Assembly: GCF_021172065.1 (NCBI RefSeq)
Contig: NZ_CP087880.1
Coordinates: forward strand, 4,316,583 to 4,380,582
Direction of reading: 5' to 3'
DNA: 64,000 nucleotides
Source of the DNA: Pseudocitrobacter corydidari
GTDB lineage: Bacteria; Pseudomonadota; Gammaproteobacteria; Enterobacterales; Enterobacteriaceae
Made by a program: the position numbers and the translations under genes. Shown in pieces: positions 47,001-55,577 of this stretch (the stretch's first letter is position 1; each line of letters starts with the position of its first letter). Below the pieces are notes generated by a model. The model had not been told where the DNA came from, did no database searches, and saw only the letters and a program-made list of their open reading frames with translations.

Positions 47001-47832
47001 CGGCTGGCCGGATTTTCAGCTTCGCTGTGCAGAGTGCTGGCTGTGGGGGCAGAAATATGGTCGTATCGATGGCGATTTTGCCATTAAAGGCGACACCCTG
47101 ACTTTGAGTAACGGTCTGGTGGATACCGGCTTCGCGCGGCTGACCAGCGACGGCGAATGGGTGAATGGCCTGAGCGGCCAGCGCACGTCGTTGAAAGGAA
47201 AACTGCGCGGCAAGAAAATTGACGATGCGGTGGCGTTCTTCGGTATCGCCACGCCGATTCGCGACTCCTCAATCGACCTGGATTACGACTTACACTGGCG
47301 CGCCAGCCCGTGGCAGCCGGACGTACCGTCGCTAAACGGTATTCTGAAGACGCGCATCGGCAAAGGACAGTTTACCGATTTGAGCACCGGCCACGCGGGC
47401 CAGTTATTGCGCCTGCTGAGCGTCGATGCGCTGCTGCGCAAACTGCGCTTTGATTTTAGCGATACCTTCACGGAAGGCTTCTATTTCGACTCCATTCGCA
47501 GCACCGCCTGGATTAAAGACGGCGTGCTGAACACGGATGACACCCTGGTTGATGGCCTGGAAGCGGACATCGCCATGAAAGGATCTGTCGATTTAGTCCG
47601 TCGTCAGCTGGCGATGGAAGCGATTGTTGCGCCTGAGATCTCAGCAACCGTCGGCGTGGCAGCGGCATTTGCCATTAACCCGATTGTCGGTGCAGCCGTC
47701 TTCGCGGCCAGTAAAGTGCTGGGGCCGCTGTGGAGCAAGGTATCGATTCTGCGTTATCGCATCACCGGGCCAATCGATTCGCCGCAAATCAATGAAGTTC
47801 TGCGCCAGGCGCGCAGTGATACGAAGCAATGA
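44029..47832 (+). CDS. yhdP: AsmA-like phospholipid transport protein YhdP
   Basis: YhdP is a large envelope protein of the AsmA/TamB-like group, implicated with TamB and YdbH in carrying phospholipids to the outer membrane. The protein is 1267 residues, one longer than in E. coli. An N-terminal transmembrane segment (ILLLTVATLIVIAALLVSGLRL) anchors a long beta-rich periplasmic groove with DUF3971 and AsmA-like regions. A C-terminal hydrophobic stretch (ISATVGVAAAFAINPIVGAAVFAASKVLG) follows. The start is GTG behind a strong AAGGAGAG. It is followed after 70 bases by tldD. Confidence 0.95.
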   Translation: MRRLPGILLLTVATLIVIAALLVSGLRLVLPHLNEWRPQILAKISSAVGQPVEASKIQASWENFGPTLEVRDIKAGLDNDGGEMSIKRVSLALDVWQSLLHMRWQFRDLTFWQLNIHTNSPLQSNDSSGSMEGDRIGDLFLRQFDQFTLRDSHLSFLTLSGQRAELAIPQLTWLNGKNRHRAEGELSLTSLTGQHGVMKVRMDLRDENGLLNKGKLWLQADDIDVKPWLGKWMQDNIALTSARFSLEAWASVDKGEISSGDVWLKKGGATWKGDKDDHQLAVDNLTAHLSREKAGWEFRIPDTRITMDGTPWPRGALALAWIPEQEVGGKNSVRSDELRIRASHLSLAGLNGLLPIADKLSPTLGEIWRTTQPNGTIDSLGLDIPLQATEQTRFQATWNDLAWKQWKLLPGAENVSGELSGSVENGALKVNMQQATMPYETVFRAPLEIAKGTATLNWLNNDKGFMLDGRHIDVEAKAVRAAGGFRYLQPKDDQPWLGILAGISTDDGGQAWRYFPENLMGKELVDYLSGAIKGGQADNATLVYGGNPHLFPYKHNEGQFEVSVPLRNATFAFQPDWPALTDLDIHLDFLNDGLWMKADKVALGGVTATNLNAMIPDYAKEKLLIDADINGPGKAVGPYFNETPLKESLGATLDELQLDGNVSARLQLDIPLNGELVHATGDVALNNNSLFIKPLDSTLQNLSGKFSFSNGDLQSQPMTATWFNQPLKVDFNTREGEKSYQVGVNMDANWQPSRTGVLPKAINDEISGSVPWQGKVAIELPYRGSPTYKVGVTADLKNVSSHLPAPVDKAAGEPLPVKIDVDGNLKSFDLTGKVGSNNHLNSRWLLNQKLTLDRAIWASDSRTNPPLPQQQGVELNLPPMDGAQWLALFQQGAASDASSAAVFPKQVTLRTPSLTLGGQQWNNLSIVSQPSAQGTKVDAQGREVNATLTMHDNAPWQAAIRYLYYNPSSTPLTQASAPSTGPLTRNRLDFSGWPDFQLRCAECWLWGQKYGRIDGDFAIKGDTLTLSNGLVDTGFARLTSDGEWVNGLSGQRTSLKGKLRGKKIDDAVAFFGIATPIRDSSIDLDYDLHWRASPWQPDVPSLNGILKTRIGKGQFTDLSTGHAGQLLRLLSVDALLRKLRFDFSDTFTEGFYFDSIRSTAWIKDGVLNTDDTLVDGLEADIAMKGSVDLVRRQLAMEAIVAPEISATVGVAAAFAINPIVGAAVFAASKVLGPLWSKVSILRYRITGPIDSPQINEVLRQARSDTKQ

Positions 47833-47902
47833 TTTGACGCAGTCGCACAATTGCCTCACTCTTTTAACATAGTATCTTAGCGGTAACTAACGAGAGCGAA
47901 TA

Positions 47903-49348
47903 ATGAGTCTAAACCTGGTAAGTGAACAATTGCTGGCAGCGAATGGCCTGAATCATCAGCGCCTGTTTGACATTCTTGGTCAACTCGCCGAGCGCCGTCT
48001 CGATTATGGCGATCTCTATTTCCAGTCGAGCTATCACGAATCCTGGGTTTTAGAAGACAGCATCATCAAAGATGGTTCTTACAATATCGACCAGGGTGTT
48101 GGCGTGCGTGCGGTGAGCGGTGAAAAAACCGGATTTGCCTATGCCGACCAGATTAGCCTGCTGGCGCTGGAGCAGAGCGCGCAGGCGGCACGAACCATCG
48201 TACGTGATGCGGGCGATGGCAAGGTGCACACGCTGGGCGCGGTAGACCACTCTCCGCTCTATACGTCGCTCGATCCGCTGCAAAGCATGAGCCGTGAAGA
48301 GAAACTCGACATCCTGCGTCGCGTGGATAAAGTTGCGCGCGCGGCAGATAAGCGTGTGCAGGAAGTCTCCGCCAGCCTGACGGGAGTGTATGAGCTGATC
48401 CTGGTGGCGGCAACGGACGGTACGCTGGCGGCGGACGTTCGCCCGCTGGTACGCCTGTCGGTTAGCGTGCAGGTTGACGATAACGGCAAACGCGAGCGCG
48501 GCGCCAGCGGCGGCGGCGGTCGTTTTGGTTATGACTACTTCCTGGCGGATCTCGACGGTGAAGTGCGCGCGGACGCGTGGGCAAAAGAAGCCGTGCGTAT
48601 GGCGCTGGTGAATCTCTCGGCTGTCGCGGCGCCTGCGGGAACGCTGCCGGTGGTGCTGGGCGCAGGCTGGCCGGGCGTACTGCTGCACGAAGCGGTAGGA
48701 CATGGTCTGGAAGGCGATTTCAACCGTCGCGGCACCTCTGTTTTCAGCGGTCATATGGGTGAGCTGGTGGCTTCCGAGCTGTGTACGGTTGTCGATGATG
48801 GCACCATGCAGGATCGCCGTGGCTCCGTGGCTATCGATGATGAAGGGACGCCGGGCCAGTACAACGTGCTGATCGAAAATGGCATTCTGAAAGGTTACAT
48901 GCAGGACAAACTCAACGCGCGTCTGATGGGTGTTGCGCCGACCGGGAATGGCCGTCGTGAATCCTATGCGCATCTGCCGATGCCGCGTATGACCAATACC
49001 TATATGCTGGCCGGGAAATCGACGCCGCAGGAGATTATCGAATCCGTTGAGTACGGCATCTACGCGCCGAACTTTGGCGGTGGCCAGGTGGATATCACCT
49101 CCGGGAAATTCGTCTTCTCGACCTCAGAAGCGTATCTGATTGAAAACGGTAAAGTCACTAAACCGGTGAAAGGCGCGACGCTGATTGGTTCCGGTATTGA
49201 AACCATGCAGCAGATTTCCATGGTCGGTAACGACCTGAAGCTGGATAACGGCGTGGGCGTTTGCGGTAAAGAGGGGCAGAGCCTGCCGGTTGGCGTAGGT
49301 CAGCCAACGCTGAAGGTTGATAATTTGACCGTGGGTGGCACCGCGTAA
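47903..49348 (+). CDS. tldD: Metalloprotease subunit TldD
   Basis: TldD forms a heterodimeric zinc protease with TldE (PmbA) that degrades unfolded peptides and takes part in CcdA turnover and microcin B17 maturation. The protein is 481 residues. The zinc motif HEAVGHGLEGD (HExxxH) lies near residue 262, and a conserved GGGQVDITSGKFVFSTSEAYLIENGKVTKPV C-terminal region supplies the third ligand area. Its partner gene is not in this window. Confidence 0.96.
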   Translation: MSLNLVSEQLLAANGLNHQRLFDILGQLAERRLDYGDLYFQSSYHESWVLEDSIIKDGSYNIDQGVGVRAVSGEKTGFAYADQISLLALEQSAQAARTIVRDAGDGKVHTLGAVDHSPLYTSLDPLQSMSREEKLDILRRVDKVARAADKRVQEVSASLTGVYELILVAATDGTLAADVRPLVRLSVSVQVDDNGKRERGASGGGGRFGYDYFLADLDGEVRADAWAKEAVRMALVNLSAVAAPAGTLPVVLGAGWPGVLLHEAVGHGLEGDFNRRGTSVFSGHMGELVASELCTVVDDGTMQDRRGSVAIDDEGTPGQYNVLIENGILKGYMQDKLNARLMGVAPTGNGRRESYAHLPMPRMTNTYMLAGKSTPQEIIESVEYGIYAPNFGGGQVDITSGKFVFSTSEAYLIENGKVTKPVKGATLIGSGIETMQQISMVGNDLKLDNGVGVCGKEGQSLPVGVGQPTLKVDNLTVGGTA

Positions 49349-49356
49349 TTTTGCCT

Positions 49357-49429
49357 TGCCGGATGGCGGCTGCGCCTTATCCGGCCTACCGATCGAGTAG
49401 GCCTGATAAGCGTAGCGCCATCAGGCAAA
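49357..49429. repeat. REP (BIME) pair between tldD and aaeR
   Basis: The left unit has core GCCGGATGGCGG...CCTTATCCGGC and the right unit GGCCTGATAAGCG...CGCCATCAGGC, in opposite orientation and joined by a short linker (about GATCGA). It lies between convergent genes and may protect both 3' ends. The left unit is nearly the same as the one after the rRNA operon. Confidence 0.85.
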
Positions 49430-49434
49430 CTGTT

Positions 49435-50370
49435 TCACCGCTCTCCCGTCTCATCTTTGCCCCGCATCCCCTGGTATAATTTGGCAACCTCGACAAAATA
49501 ATCGGTCAGGTAGTTAATACACACCTGCACCTTCAGCGGCAGCTTATCTTTTTCGGTATAAAGCGCGTAGACCGGACGCGGATCGGACTGGTAGCGCGGC
49601 AGTAAAATTTCTACCTCGCCACGGTTAATCTCTTCAATCACCCACATTAGCGGCACGTATGCGATCCCCGCGCCCGCAGAGAGCCAGCGGCTCAGCGTCA
49701 TCGGATCGTTAGTCACGAATCGCCCTTCAGGGATCAGGCGGGTGGTCAGCCCTTCCGGGGCGATCAGCTCAAATTCATTATCCGGGCGCACGCTGTATTC
49801 CAGCCACGAATGGTTTGCGAGGTCAGCGGGTTTCTCAGGAATGCCTGCATGTTGTAGATAACTTTTAGCCGCGCAGATAACCATCGGCATCGAGCCCAAC
49901 CGGCGCGAGAAGAGGCTGGAATCCTGCAACGCGCCGACGCGTATCACCACATCAAGGCCATCGGCAATCAGGTCCGGCGCCGGAATACCCGTAACCAGAT
50001 TAACCGTCAGGCCGGTGTACTCTTTCAACATCTCTGCGGTGATCCGCGCGAGGACATTTTGTGCCATAGTTGAAGAACACCCGATTCGCAGTGTACCGAT
50101 AGGTGTGTTGTTAAACGCGTAGAGCTGTTCGTGGACGTCCTGAGCCTCAAACAGCATTCGGCGGCAGCCCTGGTAATATATTTTGCCGGCTTCTGTGAGA
50201 CCTATACTACGCGTGCTGCGGTTTAACAGCTTAACTTGTAACTCATCTTCCAGCTTTGATACAGTCTGACTGATGGAAGAGACGCTCATCTGAAGCTGTT
50301 TCGCGGCGGCGGTGAACGAGCCTTGCTCGACCACTTTCGCAAATACCGACATTCGTTTTAGTCGTTCCAT
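49435..50370 (-). CDS. aaeR: LysR-family regulator AaeR
   Basis: AaeR activates the divergent aaeXAB efflux genes in response to aromatic carboxylic acids such as 4-hydroxybenzoate. The protein is 311 residues. The N-terminal winged helix-turn-helix (VVEQGSFTAAAKQLQMSVSSISQTVSKLEDELQVKLLNR) is followed by a type II binding-protein-like effector domain starting at GTLRIGCSSTMAQNVL. It is separated from aaeX by 130 bases, which must contain its operator. Confidence 0.94.
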   Translation of the reverse strand: MERLKRMSVFAKVVEQGSFTAAAKQLQMSVSSISQTVSKLEDELQVKLLNRSTRSIGLTEAGKIYYQGCRRMLFEAQDVHEQLYAFNNTPIGTLRIGCSSTMAQNVLARITAEMLKEYTGLTVNLVTGIPAPDLIADGLDVVIRVGALQDSSLFSRRLGSMPMVICAAKSYLQHAGIPEKPADLANHSWLEYSVRPDNEFELIAPEGLTTRLIPEGRFVTNDPMTLSRWLSAGAGIAYVPLMWVIEEINRGEVEILLPRYQSDPRPVYALYTEKDKLPLKVQVCINYLTDYFVEVAKLYQGMRGKDETGER

Positions 50371-50500
50371 TATTCACTCTGGCTTAAAAGTGATTTAGAT
50401 CACAATATATAGATAACGGCATAACAGTTACGTTAATATACTGTTAGCTGAATAATTAAAGCGCACTCTCACCTGCACGCTAGTCTAAACCAAGGTCAAC

Positions 50501-50704
50501 ATGAGTCTGTTTCCTGTCATTGTGATTTTCGGCCTGTCATTCCCGCCGATCTTCTTTGAGTTGCTATTGTCGCTCGCCATCTTCTGGGGGGTGAGGCGAC
50601 TGCTTATTCCAACCGGTATCTATGACTTTGTCTGGCACCCTGCGCTGTTCAATACGGCATTGTATTGCTGTCTTTTTTATCTGATATCACGTTTGTTCGT
50701 TTGA
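50501..50704 (+). CDS. aaeX: Small membrane protein AaeX
   Basis: AaeX is a 67-residue hydrophobic protein (DUF1656) with two transmembrane segments (VIVIFGLSFPPIFFELLLSLAIFWGV and PALFNTALYCCLFYLIS). It belongs to the aaeXAB efflux operon; its exact role is unclear. The stop lies seven bases before the aaeA start. Confidence 0.92.
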   Translation: MSLFPVIVIFGLSFPPIFFELLLSLAIFWGVRRLLIPTGIYDFVWHPALFNTALYCCLFYLISRLFV

Positions 50705-50711
50705 GGTAGAT

Positions 50712-51644
50712 GTGAAAACGCTAATAAGAAAAATCTCCCGTACAGCCATCACACTGATACTGGTTATTCTGGCTTTTGTCGCCATTTTTCGCGCCTGGGT
50801 GTACTACACCGAGTCGCCGTGGACGCGTGATGCGCGCTTCAGCGCCGACGTGGTCGCCATCGCGCCTGATGTCTCCGGGCTGATTACTCAGGTAAATATC
50901 AAGGATAACCAACTGGTTAATAAAGACCAGGTATTGTTCACGATTGACCAGCCACGTTACCAGAAAGCGCTGGAAGAAGCTGAAGCGGATGTGGCGTATT
51001 ACAAAGCGCTCGCCAGCGAAAAACGTCGTGAAGCCGGGCGTCGTAACCAGTTAGGTATTCAGGCGATGTCGCGTGAGGAAATCGACCAGGCCAATAACGT
51101 CCTGCAAACCGTCGAGCATCAGTTAGCCAAGGCGCAGGCGACGCGCGACCTTGCGCGCCTGGACCTCGACCGTACCGTTATCCGTGCGCCTGCGGCTGGC
51201 TGGGTCACTAACCTCAACGTCTTTAACGGGGAGTTTATTACCCGTGGCTCTACGGCGGTTGCGCTGGTGAAAAAGAATTCGTTCTACGTACTGGCCTACC
51301 TGGAAGAGACCAAGCTGGAAGGTGTGCGTAAAGGCTATCGTGCGGAAGTCACTCCGCTTGGCAGCAACCGTGTTATCAAAGGCACCGTAGATAGCATCGC
51401 GGCGGGCGTAACCAACGCCAGCAGCAGCAATGACGCGAAAGGTATGGCGACCATTGATTCCAACCTTGAATGGGTACGTCTGGCGCAGCGTGTGCCGGTT
51501 CGTATTCATCTTGATGAACAGCAGGATAACATCTGGCCTGCCGGGACAACCGCAACCGTGGTGATCACCGGCGAAAAAGACCGGGACGCGCAGAACATGA
51601 CCTTCTTCCAGAAACTGGCGCTGCGTCTGCGTGAGTTCGGTTAA
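50712..51644 (+). CDS. aaeA: Aromatic carboxylic acid efflux adaptor AaeA
   Basis: AaeA is the membrane fusion protein of the p-hydroxybenzoic acid efflux pump. The protein is 310 residues, with a GTG start. One N-terminal transmembrane segment (TAITLILVILAFVAIFRAWVYY) is followed by the split lipoyl domain (APDVSGLITQVNIKDNQLVNKDQVLFTID; APAAGWVTNLNVFNGEFITRG), a short helical hairpin and the beta-barrel. It lies between aaeX and aaeB. Confidence 0.95.
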   Translation: MKTLIRKISRTAITLILVILAFVAIFRAWVYYTESPWTRDARFSADVVAIAPDVSGLITQVNIKDNQLVNKDQVLFTIDQPRYQKALEEAEADVAYYKALASEKRREAGRRNQLGIQAMSREEIDQANNVLQTVEHQLAKAQATRDLARLDLDRTVIRAPAAGWVTNLNVFNGEFITRGSTAVALVKKNSFYVLAYLEETKLEGVRKGYRAEVTPLGSNRVIKGTVDSIAAGVTNASSSNDAKGMATIDSNLEWVRLAQRVPVRIHLDEQQDNIWPAGTTATVVITGEKDRDAQNMTFFQKLALRLREFG

Positions 51645-51649
51645 TCGTT

Positions 51650-53617
51650 ATGGGCATTTTTAGCATTGCCAATCAGCACATCCGCTTTGCCATTAAACTG
51701 GCGTGCGCGATTGTGCTGGCGCTGTTTGTCGGTTTTCACTTTGAGCTGGAAACGCCGCGCTGGGCGGTACTGACGGCAGCAATCGTCGCGGCAGGCCCGG
51801 CCTTTGCAGCCGGTGGCGAACCCTATTCAGGCGCTATTCGCTATCGTGGAATGCTGCGTATTATCGGGACCTTTATCGGCTGTATCGCAGCGTTAACCAT
51901 CATTATTTTGATGATCCGCGCGCCGCTGTTAATGATTCTGGTGTGCTGTATCTGGGCCGGTTTTTGTACCTGGCTCTCCTCGCTGGTACGCGTCGAAAAC
52001 TCCTACGCGTGGGGGCTGGCGGGCTACACGGCGCTGATTATCGTTATCACCATTCAGACTGAACCGCTCCTCACGCCGCAATTTGCGGTCGAACGCTGTA
52101 GCGAGATCGTCATTGGTATCGTCTGTGCGATCATGGCCGATCTGCTTTTCTCCCCGCGATCGATCAAAAAAGAGATCGACCTTGAACTGGATAACCTGCT
52201 TATCGATCAATATCGCCTGATGCAGTTGTGTATTAAGCACGGCGACAGTGAAGAAGTTGACCGCGCGTGGAGTGGGCTGGTGCGCCGCACCGCAGCCCTG
52301 GGTGGGATGCGCAGCAACCTGAGCATGGAGTCTTCCCGCTGGTCACGCGCGAATCGGCGCTTAAAGGCGCTGAACACGGTCTCCCTGACCATGATCACCC
52401 AGGCTTGCGAAACCTACATTATTCAGAATACGCGCCCGGAAACGGTCACCGATGACTATCGCGAACTCTTCGCCGAACCGGTTGAGACCGTGCAGGACGT
52501 GCATCGCCAGCTCAAACGTATGCGTCGGGTGATGGCCTGGACGGGGGAACACGGCACGCCGGTGACGATTTACGGCTGGGTAGGCACGGCGACGCGCTAC
52601 CTGCTGCTGAAGCGCGGCGTAATTGGCAACACCAAAATCAGCGCTCGCGAAGAGGAAATTCTTCAGGACGAAGTGGTGGTGAAGGCCGAGTCTGCCGAAC
52701 GCCACCATGCGATGGTTAACTTCTGGCGTACGACGGTGTCCTGCGTGCTCGGCACGCTCTTCTGGCTGTGGACCGGCTGGACGTCCGGCAGCGGGGCGAT
52801 GGTGATGATTGCGGTGGTCACCTCGCTGGCTATGCGTTTGCCAAACCCTCGAATGGTCGCCGTCGACTTCCTTTACGGCACGCTGCTGGCGCTGCCGCTG
52901 GGGACGCTTTTCTTCCTGGTTATCATCCCTTCTACCCAGCAAAGCATGCTGTTACTCTGCATCAGCCTTGCGGTGCTGGCGTTCTTTATTGGTATCGAGG
53001 TGCAGAAACGGCGGCTGGGATCGCTGGGCGCGCTGGCGAGTACTATCAACATTATCGTGCTCGATAACCCAATGACGTTTGAGTTCAGTAAGTTTCTTGA
53101 TAGCGCTCTGGGCCAGCTGGTGGGCTGCTTCCTGGCGCTGATGGTGATTATGCTGATTCGCGATAACTCGCGTGAACGCACGGGCCGCGTGCTGCTGAAC
53201 CAGTTTGTGTCTGCCGCGGTTTCGGCGATGACCACTAACTCCGCGCGTCGTAAAGAGAACCATCTACCTGCGCTTTATCAGCAACTCTTCCTGTTGCTGA
53301 ATAAATTCCCTGACGATATCGCCAAGTTCCGTCTGGCCCTGTCGCTGATTATTGCGCACCAGCGTCTGCGCGATGCGCCAGTGCCGGTGAATCAGGATCT
53401 CTCTGAGTTCCACCGCCAGCTCAGACGTACTGCGGACAGCGTGATCTCTGCGGGCAGCGATGATAAGCGTCGTCGCTACTTCCTGCGTCTCCTGGAAGAG
53501 TTAGACATCTATCAGGAAAAACTGCGCATCTGGGATGCGTCACCCCAGGTCACCGAACCGGTTGGACGGCTGGTGGCGATGCTGCATAAGTATCAGAGCG
53601 CACTGACCAACAGCTAA
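51650..53617 (+). CDS. aaeB: Aromatic carboxylic acid efflux membrane subunit AaeB
   Basis: AaeB is the inner-membrane transporter that exports aromatic carboxylic acids with AaeA; it belongs to the ArAE/FUSC family. The protein is 655 residues, the E. coli length. Two hydrophobic bundles (residues 10-165 and 365-500) are separated by cytoplasmic regions, the duplicated plan of the family. AaeB starts five bases after aaeA and is the last gene of the operon, ahead of a strong terminator. Confidence 0.95.
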   Translation: MGIFSIANQHIRFAIKLACAIVLALFVGFHFELETPRWAVLTAAIVAAGPAFAAGGEPYSGAIRYRGMLRIIGTFIGCIAALTIIILMIRAPLLMILVCCIWAGFCTWLSSLVRVENSYAWGLAGYTALIIVITIQTEPLLTPQFAVERCSEIVIGIVCAIMADLLFSPRSIKKEIDLELDNLLIDQYRLMQLCIKHGDSEEVDRAWSGLVRRTAALGGMRSNLSMESSRWSRANRRLKALNTVSLTMITQACETYIIQNTRPETVTDDYRELFAEPVETVQDVHRQLKRMRRVMAWTGEHGTPVTIYGWVGTATRYLLLKRGVIGNTKISAREEEILQDEVVVKAESAERHHAMVNFWRTTVSCVLGTLFWLWTGWTSGSGAMVMIAVVTSLAMRLPNPRMVAVDFLYGTLLALPLGTLFFLVIIPSTQQSMLLLCISLAVLAFFIGIEVQKRRLGSLGALASTINIIVLDNPMTFEFSKFLDSALGQLVGCFLALMVIMLIRDNSRERTGRVLLNQFVSAAVSAMTTNSARRKENHLPALYQQLFLLLNKFPDDIAKFRLALSLIIAHQRLRDAPVPVNQDLSEFHRQLRRTADSVISAGSDDKRRRYFLRLLEELDIYQEKLRIWDASPQVTEPVGRLVAMLHKYQSALTNS

Positions 53618-53653
53618 CAATCATCAGGCCCACTCACATTTATCCTCCTGTCA

Positions 53654-53682
53654 AAGCCGACGCCCTCAGCGTCGGCTTTTTT
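53654..53682 (+). terminator. Terminator of aaeXAB
   Basis: AAGCCGACGC, CCTCA and GCGTCGGCTT form a ten-pair stem followed by a T-run, 37 bases after the aaeB stop. Confidence 0.92.
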
Positions 53683-53733
53683 ATCGCTATACTTAGTGGC
53701 GGATGACAGCGGCGGGAAAATTGAGGGCGAGTG

Positions 53734-54009
53734 ATGGAAGTCTATTCTTTTGATTTTGATGAAATAGAAAATCAGGGTGATTTTTACCGCGAGTTCACGC
53801 GCCTCTTCATACTCAAGAGTGGGCTGGTTCACGATCTCGATTCCTTATGGGATGTAGTGACCGGTAGCCAGCTTCCGCTGCCGCTGGAGATAGAGTTCCT
53901 GCATCTGGATGAGAAGCAGAAGCGGCGTTACGGTGCGCTGATACTGTTATTTGATGAAGCAGAGGAAGAGCTGGAAGGGATGCTGCGCTTTAACCTTTCG
54001 CGGACATAA
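53734..54009 (+). CDS. yhcO: Barstar-family protein YhcO
   Basis: This 91-residue acidic protein begins MEVYSFDFDEIENQGDFYREF and belongs to the barstar (barnase inhibitor) family, matching E. coli YhcO. No barnase-type ribonuclease is encoded nearby, so the target is unknown. The ATG was preferred over the preceding in-frame GTG because AGGG lies six bases before it. The YhcO gene is convergent with the yhcN-like pair. Confidence 0.9.
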   Translation: MEVYSFDFDEIENQGDFYREFTRLFILKSGLVHDLDSLWDVVTGSQLPLPLEIEFLHLDEKQKRRYGALILLFDEAEEELEGMLRFNLSRT

Positions 54010-54013
54010 AAAA

Positions 54014-54035
54014 GCCCCCGCGTAACGGCGGGGGC
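54014..54035 (-). terminator. Terminator of the first yhcN-like gene
   Basis: GCCCCCGC, six bases and GCGGGGGC form an eight-pair GC stem. The minus strand continues with six T residues. A smaller GTCGTC...GACGAC hairpin lies just upstream, next to the stop codon. Confidence 0.88.
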
Positions 54036-54061
54036 AAGTCGTCGGACAAGACGACGAGGGT

Positions 54062-54325
54062 TTATTTGTACAGTTCTGCGGTCGCGTGCCAGGTATTACC
54101 GGAACGCGCTTCAATAATGCGGTAGCCGCTTGCGCCTTCTTTTGCTGCTTTTGCTGATAATGCGCTATTCATATCCATCGGCGAGCTGCCGACCTGAGAT
54201 ACGGAAACGGTGCCCATAGATTGCAGGCTCTGTGCTTGTTCTGCACTAATTTGCTCAGCGGCGCTGGCACCAAAAGAGAGAACAGAAGCCAGACCCAAAG
54301 AAGCGATGATCATTGCGTTTTTCAT
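54062..54325 (-). CDS. yhcN: YhcN-like stress protein, DUF1471 (proximal to yhcO)
   Basis: The protein is 87 residues: a Sec signal peptide (MKNAMIIASLGLASVLSFGASA) followed by a DUF1471/BhsA-type mature domain. It ends with the family hallmark YRIIEARSGNTWHATAELYK. Such periplasmic proteins respond to acid and peroxide stress and affect biofilm formation. GGAG lies eight bases before this ATG, and the longer frame upstream is not needed. It is a paralogue of the next gene, sharing its signal/mature plan and C-terminus; which of the two is the true yhcN orthologue is uncertain. Confidence 0.88.
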   Translation of the reverse strand: MKNAMIIASLGLASVLSFGASAAEQISAEQAQSLQSMGTVSVSQVGSSPMDMNSALSAKAAKEGASGYRIIEARSGNTWHATAELYK

Positions 54326-54432
54326 AATTTTTACTCCACCATGTGCGACAGCGGTGAGAGGAGAAAACATGGCTTCCTGGACCGCTGTAGAAAATTTTTT
54401 TACCTAAATCTTACCTACTCTATAAGCCAAAC

Positions 54433-54696
54433 TTATTTGTACAGTTCAGCCGTTGCGTGCCAGTGGTCACCGGTACGCGCTTCGATGATGCGGTAAGAGG
54501 ATGCACCCTGTTCTTCCGCTTTCTTGTTCAGCATCTCATGCATATCCATCGGAGAAGAACCGACTGCACCGACGGAAACGGTGCCGATAGCCTGGCGATT
54601 TTGCGCTTGATCGCTGTTAATAGAGTCAGCGGCGAAAGCGCCAAAAGAGATAACGGAAAGGATGCTCAGAGCCGCAACAGTTGTTTTGATTTTCAT
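54433..54696 (-). CDS. YhcN-like stress protein, DUF1471 (second copy)
   Basis: This 87-residue protein has the signal peptide MKIKTTVAALSILSVISFGAFA and the C-terminus SYRIIEARTGDHWHATAELYK, nearly the same as the neighbouring gene. The middle parts (SINSDQAQNRQAIGTVSVGAVGSSPMDM) are also clearly related. The 107-base gap between the two has room for a separate promoter. Tandem copies at this place also occur in Salmonella as far as I recall. Confidence 0.88.
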   Translation of the reverse strand: MKIKTTVAALSILSVISFGAFAADSINSDQAQNRQAIGTVSVGAVGSSPMDMHEMLNKKAEEQGASSYRIIEARTGDHWHATAELYK

Positions 54697-55040
54697 GATC
54701 TACACCTCGTCGAATTATTTGGAGGGTCTTTGTTTTGTGACCCTCATCACGAAATTAAGTATACACTAATCACATCTAAAATTAATACCAGACTAATGGT
54801 TTCACGCGTAAATCTGTTTTAAATACAATGATTTTTATGCCTAAACGGAATAAAAAATGGTGTATTAGTGCTGTATCGTGAATTGAAATCTAAGAAAATC
54901 ATATGGATACATGAATTTGATTTTTCGTGCGATCTTGCGCGGAAGTATTCACTGAAACTATGTGTTTAATCCATTTTTAGCACTTAATGCAAAATGGGGG
55001 GCGGAGGAACGTCGGGGAAACGAAGCGGTAAAAAGGAATT
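54697..55040. other. AT-rich gap between the yhcN-like gene and argR
   Basis: This stretch is AT-rich and must carry the promoter of the leftward yhcN-like gene. An AGGTGTAGATC sequence lies just before that start (minus strand). I see no gene, tRNA or mobile element in it. Confidence 0.5.
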
Positions 55041-55065
55041 ATCCTCTGGCCAATGACCAGAGGAT
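55041..55065 (-). terminator. Terminator of argR
   Basis: ATCCTCTGG, seven bases and CCAGAGGAT form a nine-pair stem, followed on the minus strand by AATTCCTTTTT. It lies seven bases after the argR stop. Confidence 0.82.
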
Positions 55066-55071
55066 GGAGGA

Positions 55072-55542
55072 TCACAGCTCTTGCTCGAACAGCACCAGAA
55101 TAGCTTCGTAGAGATCTTTCACCGTAAAGCCACGGGCAGGGGTAGTAAAGATGGTGTCGTCACCGGCGATGCTGCCGAGGATACCTTCCGCTTTACCCAG
55201 TGAGTCAAGCAGGCGGGCAATCAGCTGCGCGGCGCCAGGGCTTGTGTGGATAACCACAACCGCATCGTTGTAATCGATATCCAGCACCAGATTTTTCAGT
55301 GGACTGGAGGTCGTTGGAACGCCGAGTTCAGCCGGCAGGCAGTAGACCATCTCCATCTTGGCATTGCGGGTACGAACCGCGCCAAACTTGGTCAGCATGC
55401 GGGAGACTTTGGATTGATTAATATTCTCGAACCCTTCCTCCTGCAGCGCCTGGACGATCTCACCCTGAGAGCTAAACTTTTCTTCCTTTAATAGCGCTTT
55501 GAACGCCTTCACTAATTCTTCTTGTTTGGTTGAACTTCGCAT
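55072..55542 (-). CDS. argR: Arginine repressor ArgR
   Basis: ArgR is a hexameric repressor of arginine synthesis and a cofactor in XerCD recombination. The protein is 156 residues. The N-terminal winged helix-turn-helix (SSQGEIVQALQEEGFENINQSKVSRMLTKFG) is followed by the arginine-binding oligomer domain with GILGSIAGDDTIFTTPA near residue 123, which carries the paired aspartates. It is divergent from mdh across a 457-base gap with two ARG boxes close to its start. Confidence 0.97.
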   Translation of the reverse strand: MRSSTKQEELVKAFKALLKEEKFSSQGEIVQALQEEGFENINQSKVSRMLTKFGAVRTRNAKMEMVYCLPAELGVPTTSSPLKNLVLDIDYNDAVVVIHTSPGAAQLIARLLDSLGKAEGILGSIAGDDTIFTTPARGFTVKDLYEAILVLFEQEL

Positions 55543-55577
55543 AAGTCACCCGTATATGGTGATGAAATTAACATGAT

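Noticed and set aside
48050..48973. Long antisense reading frame (307 residues) over tldD
   Set aside because: It is a shadow of the TldD codon pattern, with no ribosome site and no recognisable domain. The sense protein is a clear TldD.
53731..53733. GTG start for yhcO one codon before the ATG
   Set aside because: It lies only three bases from AGGG, whereas the ATG has better spacing and matches the E. coli protein start.
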